Assembly: GCA_020205615.1 (NCBI GenBank)
Contig: CM035173.1
Span: forward strand, 27,053,293-27,117,292
DNA: 64,000 bases
Source of the DNA: Panax quinquefolius
Taxonomy: Eukaryota > Streptophyta > Magnoliopsida > Apiales > Araliaceae
Reading direction: 5' to 3'
Under the pieces are notes generated by a model. The model was not told where the DNA came from. It was given only the letters and a program-made list of their open reading frames with translations, and made no database searches. Below are positions 1-11,819 of this stretch, piece by piece; position 1 is the stretch's first letter, and every line of letters starts with the position of its first letter. A program made the translations under genes and the position numbers.

Positions 1-409
1 CTCCAAGTCTTCGGGTTAACCAATTCAAAGAGATCTACAATGAGGAAGGGCTTAAGGCCAATCTTGATTTGCTTGAGGAAGTCAGAGAAACAGCCTTAAT
101 CAAATTGGCAGCCTATCAGCGAAGAGTGGCCAAGCATTATAACAAGGGGGTAAAGTTTCGCAGGTTTGAGTAGAGACTTTGTCCTCGAGAGAAGCCAAGC
201 ATCTACACCTCGTAATCTGGGAAAGTCGATGCCAAACCGGAAGGACCGTATGAAATCACTAAAGTGCCGGGCCGGACTTATCGGTTGAAGGCATTAGACG
301 GGTCAAAGAATTAAGAATACTTAACGCACGCAAGCAGCTTAGAAGTACTTTCAAGAAAAATGATGTCGATGACATCGAAGTCTCAGAATATTTATGTCAT
401 CATCAATAA
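1..409 (+). pseudogene. Ty3/gypsy (Tat lineage) integrase C-terminal remnant
   Basis: Frame 3 is open from the window edge to a TAG at 171-173. It reads an integrase tail containing FKEIYNEEGLKANLDLLEEV and QRRVAKHYNKGVKFRRFE. Homology continues past the stop in shifted frames, with pieces such as KPSIYTS, GPYEITKVPGRTYRLKALDG and ASSLEVLSRK. This matches the integrase end of plant Tat-type elements, where a basic helix is followed by a GDLVL-like segment and a GPY box. At least two in-frame stops and a frameshift make it non-functional. The rest of pol lies upstream of the window. The downstream repeat array and antisense ORF support a Tat/Retand-like element rather than a chromovirus. Lineage assignment is from memory of motifs and is fairly confident. 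Confidence 0.75.
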
Positions 410-530
410 AGTTCCCTTTTTTCTCAAACAAATCTTGTCTTCGTTGCTGATCAGTTCAATGGTGCTAGGAGGTTCGGGTGGACTCGCTGACCATTCGATG
501 GTAGCCTTTTCGGCAGGTGATCCTTAAGAC

Positions 531-1016
531 GTTGTCAGGCCCTGCGTGGTAGGAAATTGTCTACACTTAGACCTTGTCAGGCCCTTCGTGGTAGGCAAGT
601 GTCATCCTTAAGACGTTGTCAGGCCCTGCGTGGTAGGCAATTGTCGACACTTAGACCTAGTTAGGCCCTTCGTGGTAGGCAAGTGTCATCCTTAAGACGT
701 TGTCAGGCCCTGCGTGGTAGGCAATTGTCGACACTTAAACCATGTCAGGCCCTTCGTGGTAGGCAAGTGTCATCCTTAAGACGTTGTCAGGCCCTGCGTG
801 GTAGGCAATTGTCGACACTTAGACCTTGTCAGGCAGGCCCTTCGTGGTAGGCAAGTGTCATCCTTAGACCTTGTCAGGCCCTTCGGGGTAGGCAAGTGTC
901 ATCTTTCAGACCTTGTCAGGCCCTTCATGGTAGGCAAGCGTTGTCCTTTAGACTTTGTCAGGCCCTTCGTGGTAGGCAAATGTCATCTTTTGATTTTGTT
1001 AGGCCTTTCGGGGTAA
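531..1016. repeat. 42-bp tandem array with 84-bp higher-order period
   Basis: The core GTCAGGCCCTKCGTGGTAGG recurs at about 533, 575, 617, 659, 701, 743, 785, 828, 872, 914, 957 and 998. That is about twelve copies, 41-44 bp apart. In the first part two variants alternate, one with CTGCGTGG and GTCGACAC and one with CTTCGTGG and GTGTCATC. This gives an 84-bp higher-order unit. The last five copies belong to one variant only. Because 42 is a multiple of three, the array also encodes a 14-residue repeat of the type DLVRPFxVGKCHLS on the plus strand. It lies between the pol remnant and the antisense ORF of the same element. Confidence 0.9.
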
Positions 1017-1403
1017 ACAAATTCCTAATGAACCAGATCTGTCTCACACTTCGGTAACTAATAAATATCCCTATACTTTATTACCTAAAATTTTTTCTAA
1101 GTGCTGAGTTCGAAATGCCTCATTCTTTAACTTTATCTTATCTGTTATATGACATGTTTAGTTGTTACTTAACACTTCGAGTTCAGTCCATGAAAGAATT
1201 TGTGCATCTTTCCAGTTAAATTAATATTGGAGTATTGACAGAAAGTAAATACACCGAAGTCATAAGGAATGAAACCACTTTTTTCATTAATATTCAATCT
1301 AATTACAATATTAGATAATTTTTACAAGTCCTATAAATTAAAGAAAGAAACATAACAGAAGTCTTCATAAATATTCTTCAATAAAACCAAGGAAAAATTA
1401 GCT
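1017..1403. other. non-coding spacer of the Tat-type element
   Basis: AT-rich sequence between the 42-bp array and the stop codon of the antisense ORF. No reading frame, repeat or known motif was recognised. It is presumably part of the same retroelement because recognisable element sequence flanks it on both sides. Confidence 0.5.
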
Positions 1404-3258
1404 TCAGGCGCCATCCTCGTCATCTGAAGAGTCGAGCAAGGATGGGTCCGCGTTGGCTGCAATCAGCTTCTCCTTACCACGACTCAAAGACACGTTTCAG
1501 AACTCTCCTCGTAGTATATCTTCATTATTTCCCCATTGATCTCATCCGAAGTTCCGATACTCTTAATGATTTGTTTACGAAGATCATCTATTGAGGAGGC
1601 CCAAGGTCCCGGAAGACCTTAAGTTCTCGGATTTCTTCTTCAAGCTTTTGCCATTTATTCGGATGACGAGTCTCTCGCCACTCTAGTTTTTGGATGGTCT
1701 TAGTCGAGTTTAGCATCGCCCTTTAATTCCTTGATCTTCTCCATCCTTATCTCGCCTCCTCAACCAAGTCAATATTCATTTTGACGATCTTCTCGCGTCT
1801 TTGTGCTTTGGTTGACTTTAGTTCTTCATTGGAGGCCTTCACATCTCCCTTGGCTTGGGCTAACTCTTTTTGAAGTCCTTCATTTGTATGAAGAATGCAT
1901 TCGCGTTGAGTCTTTTCCCTAGCCAAGGCAGACTACAGAAGGACATTCTCCTTCCTCAGAGCCTCTTCCTCAGATTCGGCCTCGAGAGACCTCGGACGCA
2001 GACGCCCGAACACAGCATTCGCCTATGCATGTCCAATATTATTTGATTAGTTTTCAGATGTATAAGTATGAAGATAAATTCAAAAATAAAGAAGAGAACC
2101 GTTTACCTTCGCCAAGTAGCTCATGCCTCACCGAGTAAATCCTCGTTGAATCGCTCCTCAACCGATGATCATCGGCTTTCACGAACGAAGGCGCTGAACA
2201 GTTGAAAGGGAAAATGGGCATTAAATCGAGGCCACATGGTTGGAGAGGCCATGGCGTCCTACCGAAATTCGGCAATGTTTGTCTTGGAGGGAAGGCGGGG
2301 TTGATTATGAATCGGGCGAGGAGTCCACATGTATGGTTTCGGAGAAGGGGACCGAAAGCAGAGTGGGTTCGGGATCATGCGAAGGTGCGTAAGATGAACC
2401 GGGGTGGTCGTCGATGGATGTTTCCTTTTTCGGATGGAGTGGGGACAGATCCGGTTGGTTCATCATCGTGCACTTGGATTTCTCGTGGGGATTATCGGAG
2501 GATGTCACCAAGACGAAGGAACTTTGAGCTCTTCTACAATCGGGGGTTATCCTCATCCTTATCTTTTTCACACGAAGAACCTTGGCCCTATCGTGCAAAG
2601 GAATGTCGAGCAAACTCCTCCTCACAGGGATAGATTCAGAGGGTGTAGGATTGGGGTTGGATGTCAAAAATTTTTGTGGGGTTGCTTTTGAATTGTTTCT
2701 GGATCACTTTCGGGGTGTGTATCCGGTTGGGTGGATTTGGATTTTTTGGCAGATCTTTTTCTTCGGCGGGGTCTGAGGGATTCTTCGGATATGTTGGGCT
2801 CATTGGTTTGGGGTTCATCATTTTGAAGGGAGGTAGTTGGTGGATCGGTGACAGGGGGATCAGCCCGAGAAGACTCTTTAGTCGGATGCTCTTCGCTCGC
2901 ATCCGTATTCTTCCCTGCCAAAAAATCTTCCAGATCTTTCACTTCCAAAGAAGTTGGTTTGATCAGAGACACTGCAAAAAAACCATATATCTGAACCTGT
3001 ATCATTTATATATCTCAAAAATTATGTTACAAAGTTGTTCAAAACTTACATTTGTGGTCATATAGTCAGGCTTGTTTGGTCAGAAGTGTAAAACTCCATT
3101 CTTTTGGAGGAATCTTCTTCAAAAAGTCTCGCCATCTCCTCTCACCCGACGCTCTTCTTGAGATGTTCCAAAGATCGCCAGAGACCCGAAAGGATACCGG
3201 ATGAGGTAGTCCAATTTCTGAAGAGAAGAGATCTCGTCCCGTGATGTAATAAAATGAG
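1404..3258 (-). pseudogene. decayed antisense ORF of a Tat/Retand-type element (putative gypsy-type transposon protein)
   Basis: Read on the minus strand, the stop is at 1404-1406 and the C-terminus is acidic: SRGKEKLIAANADPSLLDSS, then DDEDGA. Upstream (about 1770-2000) is a charged coiled-coil stretch with EGLQKELAQAKGDVKASNEE, interrupted by stops. About 2300-3005 holds a Ser/Pro/Asp-rich low-complexity linker, with pieces such as RPRRRKRSAKKSKS. About 3066-3260 holds a Trp-rich folded segment (KKIPPKEWSF). This order, a folded N-terminal domain, then a disordered linker, a coiled coil and an acidic tail, fits the plant 'putative gypsy type transposon' family (Transposase_28-like). Tat-lineage elements are known to carry such a gene antisense between pol and the 3' LTR. 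Several stops and frameshifts show it is dead. The N-terminus is cut by the LTR fragment at 3258. Family membership is inferred from architecture and tail motif. Confidence 0.6.
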
Positions 3259-4722
3259 AACATCCACTAATAACATCCAAATCACAACATGATATCGCTT
3301 TAGAGTAAAATTCAAGAATACCGAGAAGAATATTTCCATGAAAGGATACCGGATGAAGCGCTTGAAATGTCAAGGATATTCCACTAATTTCATGGAGTAT
3401 AAGTCAAAGTTTTAACTAACCGGGTATAATAAAGAATGGAATAAAGAAATCACCACGCACGCGATATGAATCGCATGACAGCGTGTGATTCCAATGAATA
3501 ATAAATAATTGGAACCGGTCCCATGTAAAACACATGGCGGTGATGTTCCAATGTAATAATAATAAAGATTTTAACCAGTCCTGTAAAACACATGAGCGTG
3601 ATGTTCCAACAGAATAATAATAAGATTTTAACCAGTCCCGTAAAAAAAACACGCATGTGATGTTCCAATGTAATAATAGAAGAATGTCACCAAGTATAGG
3701 GTATCACAGATACAAAGTTATTCCAATGTAATAATAAAGAATGGAACAATGTAAGGATTTCACCAAGTATAGGGTAGTCCACGATACAAAAGTTATTCCA
3801 ATGTAATAATAAGGAATGGAATAATCAAGATCTCTTCATGAATACAAAAGAATAATATCCCTTACGGGTACAACAAATAATATTTCCTACCTTAGAAGAA
3901 CTGAATATTGGCAAAGTGAAGTAGCAGAATACTTTTCTTCTTTCTCTCTATAGTTTCTCTCTCTAGAGTTTCAGTGAATTCGTAAGAAAATAATGAAGGA
4001 ATGAGCTTCTATTTATAGGAAAATAGAATGCATAGTAATTAATCCATGAACGGTCCAGATTGATTTACTTTAATCTGACGGTCCATATTTAAAGCAAAAT
4101 CTTTTAAATAAAATATAATATATTCTATTTATATAAAAACATTTTACTATGCAAACACTATGCAACACTATGCAAAACACTATGCATAATAAAATATAAT
4201 ATATTTTATTTATAGAATAACTTTAATAAAGTATTCTGTTTTATATAAAAAGATGTTTCTGTTTTATTACGTTAATAATACGAATAAAACAAAACGTCAT
4301 TATCGCTATAATAATTCATATTATTAATCGACAATAATGGAATCAAACTGAGTGACTTCTCACATAAGCATCAATAATCAATACCGTGTGCTACTATGCA
4401 ACCACACGTGACATCGTATTTTTTACTACCGAGTAGTAGTTCAACAAAGATCAACCAGAAAACTTCCGCCGTTATTTCAATAAAATATTTTTGTCGCTTT
4501 CAATAATTACATTGTGGGTCCACCAATGATTGAGTAGTTGTCTTTAATATTCCTCGCTAAACCGAATATTCCCCACCAATCGAATATAATATAACCACTT
4601 GCATACTTTGCAAAATTTATAAATATTACCCACAACTATAACATTATATCAAATTATTCCATAATATTCAAAAATAATATTTATAGAAAATTCATCTTTA
4701 TTTATAAAAGTTGGGTCTAACA
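3258..4722 (-). mobile_element. chromovirus LTR fragment (family 1), truncated
   Basis: Reverse complement of the first 60 percent of the LTR that flanks the element at 43499. The LTR start TGTTAGACCCAAC lies at 4722, the TATA box (TATTTATA on this strand) at about 4011-4018, and the GGAATAAC hairpin array at about 3420-3800. Homology stops near 3258 inside the antisense ORF, so the last part of R/U5 is missing. The right edge touches another LTR fragment directly, so two LTR pieces are joined end to end with no intact target duplication seen. Confidence 0.8.
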
Positions 4723-6984
4723 AGGATGATAACAATTCAATAAAACAAGTTCAAGAATAAATTTTAAAGATTTATAAATTAATTTATCCAGAACCAATAA
4801 CGTCCAAATTGTCAACATCTATCGCTTGCTTTGTGAAGTAAAATTCAAGAATAATATTCGTGTACCAAAAATAATTTGGATGTAAAAGAAATATATTTTT
4901 CGGGTGAATAAGACTCATGAATAGTAACTTGAAACACGAAAAGTGTCCCGAATACCCGAGTGAATGATACTTTAGAGTGAATAGTAATCGGGTGAATAAG
5001 AACTCGTGAATAAAGATTCCCGGCACAAAAAAGTACCCCAAATACCCGAGTGAATAATACCAGAGTGAATAGTAACCGGGTGAATAGTAACTCGTAAAAA
5101 AAAACCAAAGAAAATGATATTCCATAACGAGTACAAAATAAATGATATCTAAGACTAGTATAATAGAATATACGAAACTGCAAATAGATTTTCACCCGCC
5201 ATGCGGTAATCCACGTAGACAGATCATTTCCATAATTTAATAAAGAATGAATACAAAGGATCATTCACCATGCATGCGGTAATCCACACAGACAGGTTAT
5301 TCCAATAAAATAATAAAGAATGGAATAACAGAAGAATTCACCATGCATGCGATAGACCGCACAGACAGGTTATTCCCAAAAGAATAAAAAAGAATGGAAC
5401 TAGGTCATGTGTAATCCGCACAGACAGGATATTCCAACAGAATAATAAAGAATGGAATAACAACAGAATTCACCGAGCACGCGATAGAATCAAGATGCAT
5501 AAAAGTTATTCTAATGAATAATAATAAAGAATGGAATAACGTAAGAATTTCACCACGTATGCGATATTGGATGTATAAAGTTATTCCAACATAATAATAA
5601 GGAATGGAATAACAACCCTTACGAGTATTGAAAGAAAATAACTTTCTTCATAAATACGAAAAGAATAATACCCTTACCTCAAAAAGAAGACCGGATCTTC
5701 GGAATAGTGAGGTAATGTACTTCTTTCTTCTTTCTCTATAATTTCTCTCTATAATAATTGCTTCATAGCTTTAGTGAATTGGTGAAAAATAATGAAGGAA
5801 TGAGCTTCTATTTATAGGAAAATATAGTTTTGATAATTGCACGTTTTGGGGCTCGAAATATTACAGTAGAATACCTTTCTCTTTTCCTTCATTTTTAATT
5901 TAGTCCTGCAAGTATTATCAAACTTGTACCACCTCCCCTAATAGTAAATAATGTGAATCAATAGTAAATCATGTGAATCAATAGTTCTAGACATGTGAAA
6001 ATACGAATTACAGTATAGTACCTCCATCTGTACCTCCATTTTTAACTTAGTCATGAAAGTATTATCAATCTTGCACCACCTCCTCTAATAGTACAAGAAT
6101 GTGAATCAATAGTATACACATGTGAACAAATACTTATAATCATGTGAATCAATAGCAATTAATTGCTCATTTATCCGGTTAATTACCTTATTGGTCAATA
6201 TAACCTCCAGACATCAATTATTATCGAAATAAATTTCAATTTTCACTAACACTAATAATTTCAACACAATGGAACTATCAATTTCATCTTTAATCAACAC
6301 GAACTTATTCATCATTAATATTATAACTCACAATATTTAATAACTAGGTCGTTTCCAGGAAAGAGGGGGCTTTCCGATAAGGATTTCTCCTTATTGGCGC
6401 GCAATTAGATGACCAAACCTCTTCTTGACAGAACTTCTAGACATCGTCAATATTGCAAATAATAATATGAATAACTTTGTCATCTCAATTATTGATTTAA
6501 TAATATAACATATTATACAGATGATACTGTAACAATAATTGAATCAATAATATGAGAGATATGATGCAAAGAAATATCAGTAGCAATAATTGAGTATAAC
6601 CGAGTGACTTCTTACGTAAGCATCAATAATCAATACCGCAGTGTCTTCTTGTCTGCGCCAGACATCGTACTTTTACTAACGGGTAGTTCAACAGTTTTAA
6701 CGGTAACACTTTCGCCGTTATTTTTATAAAAAGATAATTCTGTCATTTTCTAAACACGACAATACTTCCGTTGTGGGGTCCACCAAATATTGTGCCGTCG
6801 TACGGATATTCCCCGACAAAAAAAATATTCCCCGACCAAACGAATATTATATAACAACTTGCTTACTTTGTAAAATTTATTAATATTACCCACAACTATA
6901 ACATTATATCAAATCCACACCATAATATTCAAAAAAATATTTCGAGAAATTTAAATATTTATTCATAAAATTTGGGGTCTCACA
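4723..6984 (-). mobile_element. 3' LTR of the deleted minus-strand chromovirus (family 2), partial
   Basis: The LTR begins at 6984 (minus-strand TGTGAGACCCC) directly after the element's polypurine tract. It runs leftward through a U3 with a duplicated block (about 5850-6130), a TATA-like box near 5810-5820, and a GGAATAAC hairpin array (about 5160-5640). It stops at 4723 in the segment equivalent to 28220 of the solo LTR at 26165-29018. The terminal part of U5 is therefore missing. Short ORFs here are translations of the hairpin array and are not considered genes. Confidence 0.8.
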
Positions 6985-6998
6985 ATCTCCATTCCTTA
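6985..6998 (-). other. polypurine tract of the minus-strand chromovirus
   Basis: The minus strand reads AAGGAATGGAGAT immediately before the LTR start TGTGAGACC. This is the expected plus-strand primer site and fixes the 3' LTR boundary. The equivalent tract in the plus-strand relative is at 51126-51137. Confidence 0.7.
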
Positions 6999-7009
6999 TG
7001 AAATTTCGC

Positions 7010-8350
7010 CCTCGAAATTTACGTACGTACCTGGTATGCCGAAGAGGTGAGGATACCTTGACTTCATTTCAGATTCTAACTCTTGAGGCATAACCTTTAA
7101 GTGAATTTAATAGATCCTTCTTATCCAAGATTTTAACATGTATCTCCTCACATTAAATCTTCTCGCTATCTCGCCTAGTTCCAATTCAATAATGTGGTTC
7201 GAGTCGTCCACATATTTACGTAACATCGATACGTGAAAAACGCGTTGAACACGCCGACATACTTGGCGGTAAAAGCGAGTCTATAGGCCACGCTTCTACT
7301 CGATCGAGGATTTCAAATGGGCCAATTAAATCATGGGTTGAGATTTCCTCTCTTCGATTCTTGCTTCTAGAATAATGCCCTTTGAACCTTCTTCTTCACA
7401 TTCATCATTTCCAGTATGTAGCTTGCACGACTTTAACTTTATCGATTAAAGTCGATTCTACTCGTATATTTGATATCACCACGTGGGTCCTCAGAGTCTT
7501 TAACTCTATCTTCATCATTTATAAGTTATATGAAATGGGTTTTTATGTTAACAACATCACACTCGTAAACGCATACGATCTTTTACTCAACGCGTCAGCT
7601 ACCACGTTATCTCTTCCACAATGATATTGAATGGTATGATCGTAATCTTCAACAGCTCGAGCCAACGTCTTTGGCGCATGATACGCTCATTTTGGTTGAA
7701 GAAATATTTAAGAGTTTTAGAAATGGGTTTTGTACTGGGGTCAATACAAAATTCGATTTCACGCTCTAGGGGTAGGCTAAGATGTCTTCAGAGAATACGT
7801 CAGGAAATTTATTAACAATAGAAATGTCATTCAAAACTGTGACTCTCATCCAAGACTTGGATAACACGTCACATTGATACCTATCAACTTGTCATCGTCA
7901 TTCACGGCTTCCCCTATAGAAAGTCTGGCTTCGGTGCATTCTACACAAGGAAGTCACCAGCAAAAGGCTCGGGGCTCTTTACTTATGGCTTGATATGACA
8001 GTGATTAACTTTAGTGGTTTGGTTGCTTGAATTCGCATAATAGGTTGGTTAGGAATATGAAAGCTAATAACCTTACGAAAAACATGATGAGTAGTTAACC
8101 AATCGATTCCTAAAATCGCATCAAAGGCAAGTATTTTCAAAGAGATAAGATCGACAGGTAACGTGAAAGTGTCGATTTGAATCAACAAGATTTATAAACA
8201 GTGGAGGTAATGAAGGTTTCTACTAATGAAGTTTCAACTAATAAGTCAAAGTCTAACTTCTCTGGGGTCAAATTTAAACGTTGAGTGTAAGCAAGAGAGA
8301 AAAGAATGGGTAGAACCGGTATATAATAAGGTATAGACTTCGCAAGATTT
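7010..8350 (-). pseudogene. chromovirus pol remnant with reverse transcriptase and integrase cores deleted
   Basis: Minus-strand order is protease (about 8350-7980), the start of reverse transcriptase (about 7850-7730), then abruptly the end of RNase H, integrase linker pieces, and a chromodomain-like tail (about 7340-7020). The protease reads LYTGSTHSF where the family has a D(T/S)G catalytic motif, so the aspartate appears lost; further on it has SLKILAFDAILGIDWLTTHH. The polypeptide jumps from an RT-start segment to LKYFFNQNE and RQRRWLELL, the RNase H end, which omits the RT core and RNase H active-site segment. A second jump goes from ILEARIEER to LIGPFEILDR and omits the integrase core. 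The tail ESEMKSRYPHLF is the Tekay-type chromodomain end. It cannot encode an active polyprotein. Confidence 0.75.
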
Positions 8351-8479
8351 TATAATTAACTAACCCGTGCTAACTTCGTTTGGGTCACTCGCTTTTTGAG
8401 AAGTCACGAAAAATGCTCTTCCTGAAACCACCAACTTTATCTTGTCCGTATCCGCCTTTGGTGCCACCGTCCCAGCTGG

Positions 8480-9586
8480 ACTTGACTTTGGTGCACGACA
8501 AAATTGGGCTAGGTGACCTTCTTTTCTACAATTTTAACATGCTTTGGACTGCATCACGCAGTTTGGACTGATATGTCCCTCCCCTCTGCATTTGAAGCAT
8601 ACAATTGTTAGTCGTTCTCCTTCCTTAAAAACGGGTGTTGGTGCTGCTGTCTTTCCATCGTTGTTGAACTTTCACTTCTTGAAATTTCCACTCCTATTAT
8701 CTTGGCCATGATTACGACCGAAGTGGTTACCATTCTTGGCATGATAATTTCCCCCACGATGGTTATCATTGTTCTGATGACTGTTGCCACCGGTATGATT
8801 ATTATCGTGTTGTTGTTCATTGCCTTTTGTTTGTGTTGACTCATTATCGCGCTCCAATAACTGAGCCCTATTCACAACATCTGGATACAAACACAATTTG
8901 TGAGAAATGAGGTATTGACGTATTTCGGGTTTCAAACCCCTTAGAAACATTCACGTCATTCGCTCCTCATTCTCGACCAAATGAGATGCAAACCGGGATA
9001 ACTCCGCAAATTTAGCCTCGTATTGCGACACGGTCATATTGTTTTGTTCTAACTTGATAAACTCCACCTCCTTCATGTGACGAATACTTTCGGGAAAGTA
9101 CTTGTCATTGAACAGCTCTTAGAACTTCTCCCAAAACATCTTGAGTGCGTCAGGCTGGGTACGTTTTACAGATTCCCACCAGTAATATGCCTCTTCACGC
9201 AACATAAAGGTGGTAAAGGGAACCTTTTGCTCCTCGCAGCATCCCAAGACATCAAATATCTTGGTGATCTTCTTTAACCACGTCTGTGCCTTAAATGGTT
9301 TTGGCTTTGCCAAAAACTCCGGTGGTCCCAGCTCCTTGAACTGCTTAGCGGTGACCGACCGTGGGTTTTCAGTGTTTCCACCTACATTTTGAACAGGAGT
9401 CTCTCTCGCCTAATGTTGCATGAATTGCATAAAGCCTCTGAACATCTCATCGTTCATCATCTGATTGGTGTTGTTATTTACCTGAGGATTATTGTCTTCC
9501 TGTGGCACATTATCCTGGGTATTGATCGTTGGTGACTCAACGGTTTCATGTGCTTCATTGCTGATCTCAACATTTTCAGATGCCAT
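8480..9586 (-). pseudogene. chromovirus gag remnant with two CCHC zinc knuckles
   Basis: The start codon is at 9586-9584 (MASENVEISNEAHETVESP). It is followed by an Asn-rich stretch, QMMNDEMFRGFMQFMQH, a stop, then TAKQFKELGPPEFLAKP and the retrotransposon gag core WLKKITKIFDVLGC with REEAYYWWESVK. The distal part reads YEAKFAELSRFASHLVENEE and SHKLCLYPDVVNRAQLLER, then a His/Asn/Gly-rich linker. Near 8500-8600 are two nucleocapsid knuckles: CFKCRGEGHISPNC, and a second one in which the second residue codon is a stop. At least four stops or shifts are visible. It is very close to the gag of the plus-strand element at 46471, so both belong to one family. Confidence 0.85.
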
Positions 9587-9754
9587 TTTCAAATACTGCC
9601 ACAAAATAAGGGTTAATTGACATATCACATATTATCCTTATACTCTAACCGACCAATTAAATACCAAATAAACTTAGGTAGGTCATACCAAATGAAGGAA
9701 TTCTTCATCTCTTCTCGCCTTAGTTCTTGTCTCACATCTCAACTCGGATCACAT

Positions 9755-9905
9755 CCTAAGCTTTGATATTAATCATGGCGCCCCCAAAATGTATACATCA
9801 CCTATTCGAGTCGCCAAATACATGGTACAAAATACAAAAACAACCTTAAATATACAACATGAGCTGTGAGTTTTAATACAAATATTGTCTTCTAGACAGT
9901 ATTCA
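9755..9905 (-). mobile_element. 5' LTR stub and degenerate primer site of the minus-strand chromovirus
   Basis: From 9773 rightward the sequence is the reverse complement of the LTR end (GTATACATTTTGGGGGCG on the minus strand). It is followed leftward by a damaged primer site reading TTAATATCAAAGC where the relative has TTGGTATCAGAGC. The LTR is cut at 9905 by the copia element, and only about 130 bp remain. Confidence 0.75.
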
Positions 9906-11764
9906 TGTTAGGTTTTCGTGAAAATCAGAGTAGCAATCAAATTGCAAAATATAGCGGAAGCGAGATAAAATTAGATTTTAAAATTTTTCACAAACCAATT
10001 ACCCGGATCATCCTTTATGCATATTATTAATTAAACGAAGAATAAGAAATTATGAAATCATACCCTTGTAGAAACGAGCTTCCTCGTGTGCGAGTTCACC
10101 TCCTACTTCTCCTCATGATCTCCTTGAATCTCCTAGATTCCTTCCTTTGATTAATGTAAGCCACCCAAGTGTATGGCCTCTATAGTGATCCACCAAGAAA
10201 GAGGAATTTTTCAAGAAGAAGGGATTTGGCTCAAACCCTAGTTTTCCTATCCTAATAAGAAAAGGGTGTACTCTCCAACTCTTGGAATTACGTATATCTC
10301 ATATCTAATATAAGACTCCTCTTATAAAGATATTATATAACCCTATTTTAATTAAAATAAGGTATTATTTATTTAATTAAACTCTTTTAATTAAATGGGC
10401 TCCTAAATCCTATTAGGGATAATTAGTTAAACTCCTTTAGCTAATTTTTCTTTCCTAATCCAATTAGGAATAAATGAGAGTACTAATATTAAATTAATTC
10501 CTAAACCTTTTAGAAATTAAAATAATAATAATTATAATAATATTAATAAGACTCCTCTTATTAATTTATATTTAATATTTCTAAAATATTAAATAATAAA
10601 TATTAAGCTATTTAATTTATTCTATCACCATAGATTAAATTAAATATACTTAACATATTATTACAATTATGTCATTAACTTCTTAAATAATTATTCTTCC
10701 TTTTATGGTGTGACCCTTTAGGTTCTCCATATTAAACCCATTGTGAATAAATCAATTAGAACAATTTAATCTCATTTAAATAAATAAATTAAACAAATAA
10801 TTTATTTAAATAAATAATATTTATTCTACAATAGGGATAAGCCTCCCCTAACGATCAACGACTTTCCGGATAATATAGATTTCAACATTAATCATAAAAG
10901 AACCTTTGAGTAAATAGTTACCATACAATTCAATCCTTCCACCATACAATGTCCCAATTAAATATAAGACATGAAATTACTGTCAAGTCTTATTTTATTT
11001 AATTATATGTATTTCGATTCCAAAATGAACAACTCCCAATGAATGCAAATTAGAAACTACTTTCTAATTTCATTCCACCTTGGCCAAGGATTCCTGGGTT
11101 GTCATTTATCGAATCACATAGGACATTTCTCCTTTTACTAGAAGTGGTAGATTCTTTATTGATCATTCATTATCTTCATATTTAACTTATTACACCCAAG
11201 CATACCCTTTGATATACTCTAAGAGTCTTAAGGAATAAGTCAAAGTGTAATTCATTATATATAAGATACTATGATGATCTCAAGTCTAAGGATCATTTGT
11301 CTTACTATCACTACAGAATTCCTATTGACAGTAAGTAAAACTCCATTAAGTATTCCTTAGCGAGTCAATGCTCAAATGAACTTATTCTCTAATAAGCACT
11401 TACATACTTGCTTTAGTGTCTCCACACAAATGATCATGAGATCAATCATCCTCATCCAATGAAAGCAAGCAACGTATGTACCAATCTATCCGGATTCACT
11501 AATCCCCAATTTAGTAATCCAATGATTGGGAACTATTTTAGTTTTAAGCTTTCTAAGAATTTAGATCTCATTAGAATGATCATCATCATTATTCTAAAAG
11601 CGTTGCTTAAAACTATGGGTTTATCACATATTATTAAAACAAAGACCATGTAGATAATAAATGCCTTTAATAAATAATTCTTTTATTAATAAATAAATAA
11701 GATTGATTACACAATATATGCTTTATCATCATACATGATTGGCTTCAGATGCATAATACTTTCA
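9906..11764 (-). mobile_element. 3' LTR of the Ty1/copia element
   Basis: 1859-bp LTR nearly identical to 17567-19410. It begins with TGTTAGGTTTTCGTG on the plus strand. On the minus strand it starts with TGAAAGTATTATGC directly after a purine-rich tract (GTGGGAGAT, plus coordinates 11765-11774). The sequence is very AT-rich, with several short inverted runs, and encodes nothing. Small ORFs inside it are chance. Confidence 0.85.
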
Positions 11765-11819
11765 ATCTCCCACTTGCACTAAAGCCAATCGCCACGGTAT
11801 CTCATACCCATCTTCTCTA

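Noticed and set aside
531..1016. CRISPR-like regular spacing of a 20-bp repeat
   Set aside because: Spacers are not unique. They repeat with the core, so this is a minisatellite, and the genome is eukaryotic.
11459..11653. 64-residue ORF in the copia LTR
   Set aside because: LTR sequence; the second LTR copy does not preserve the frame.
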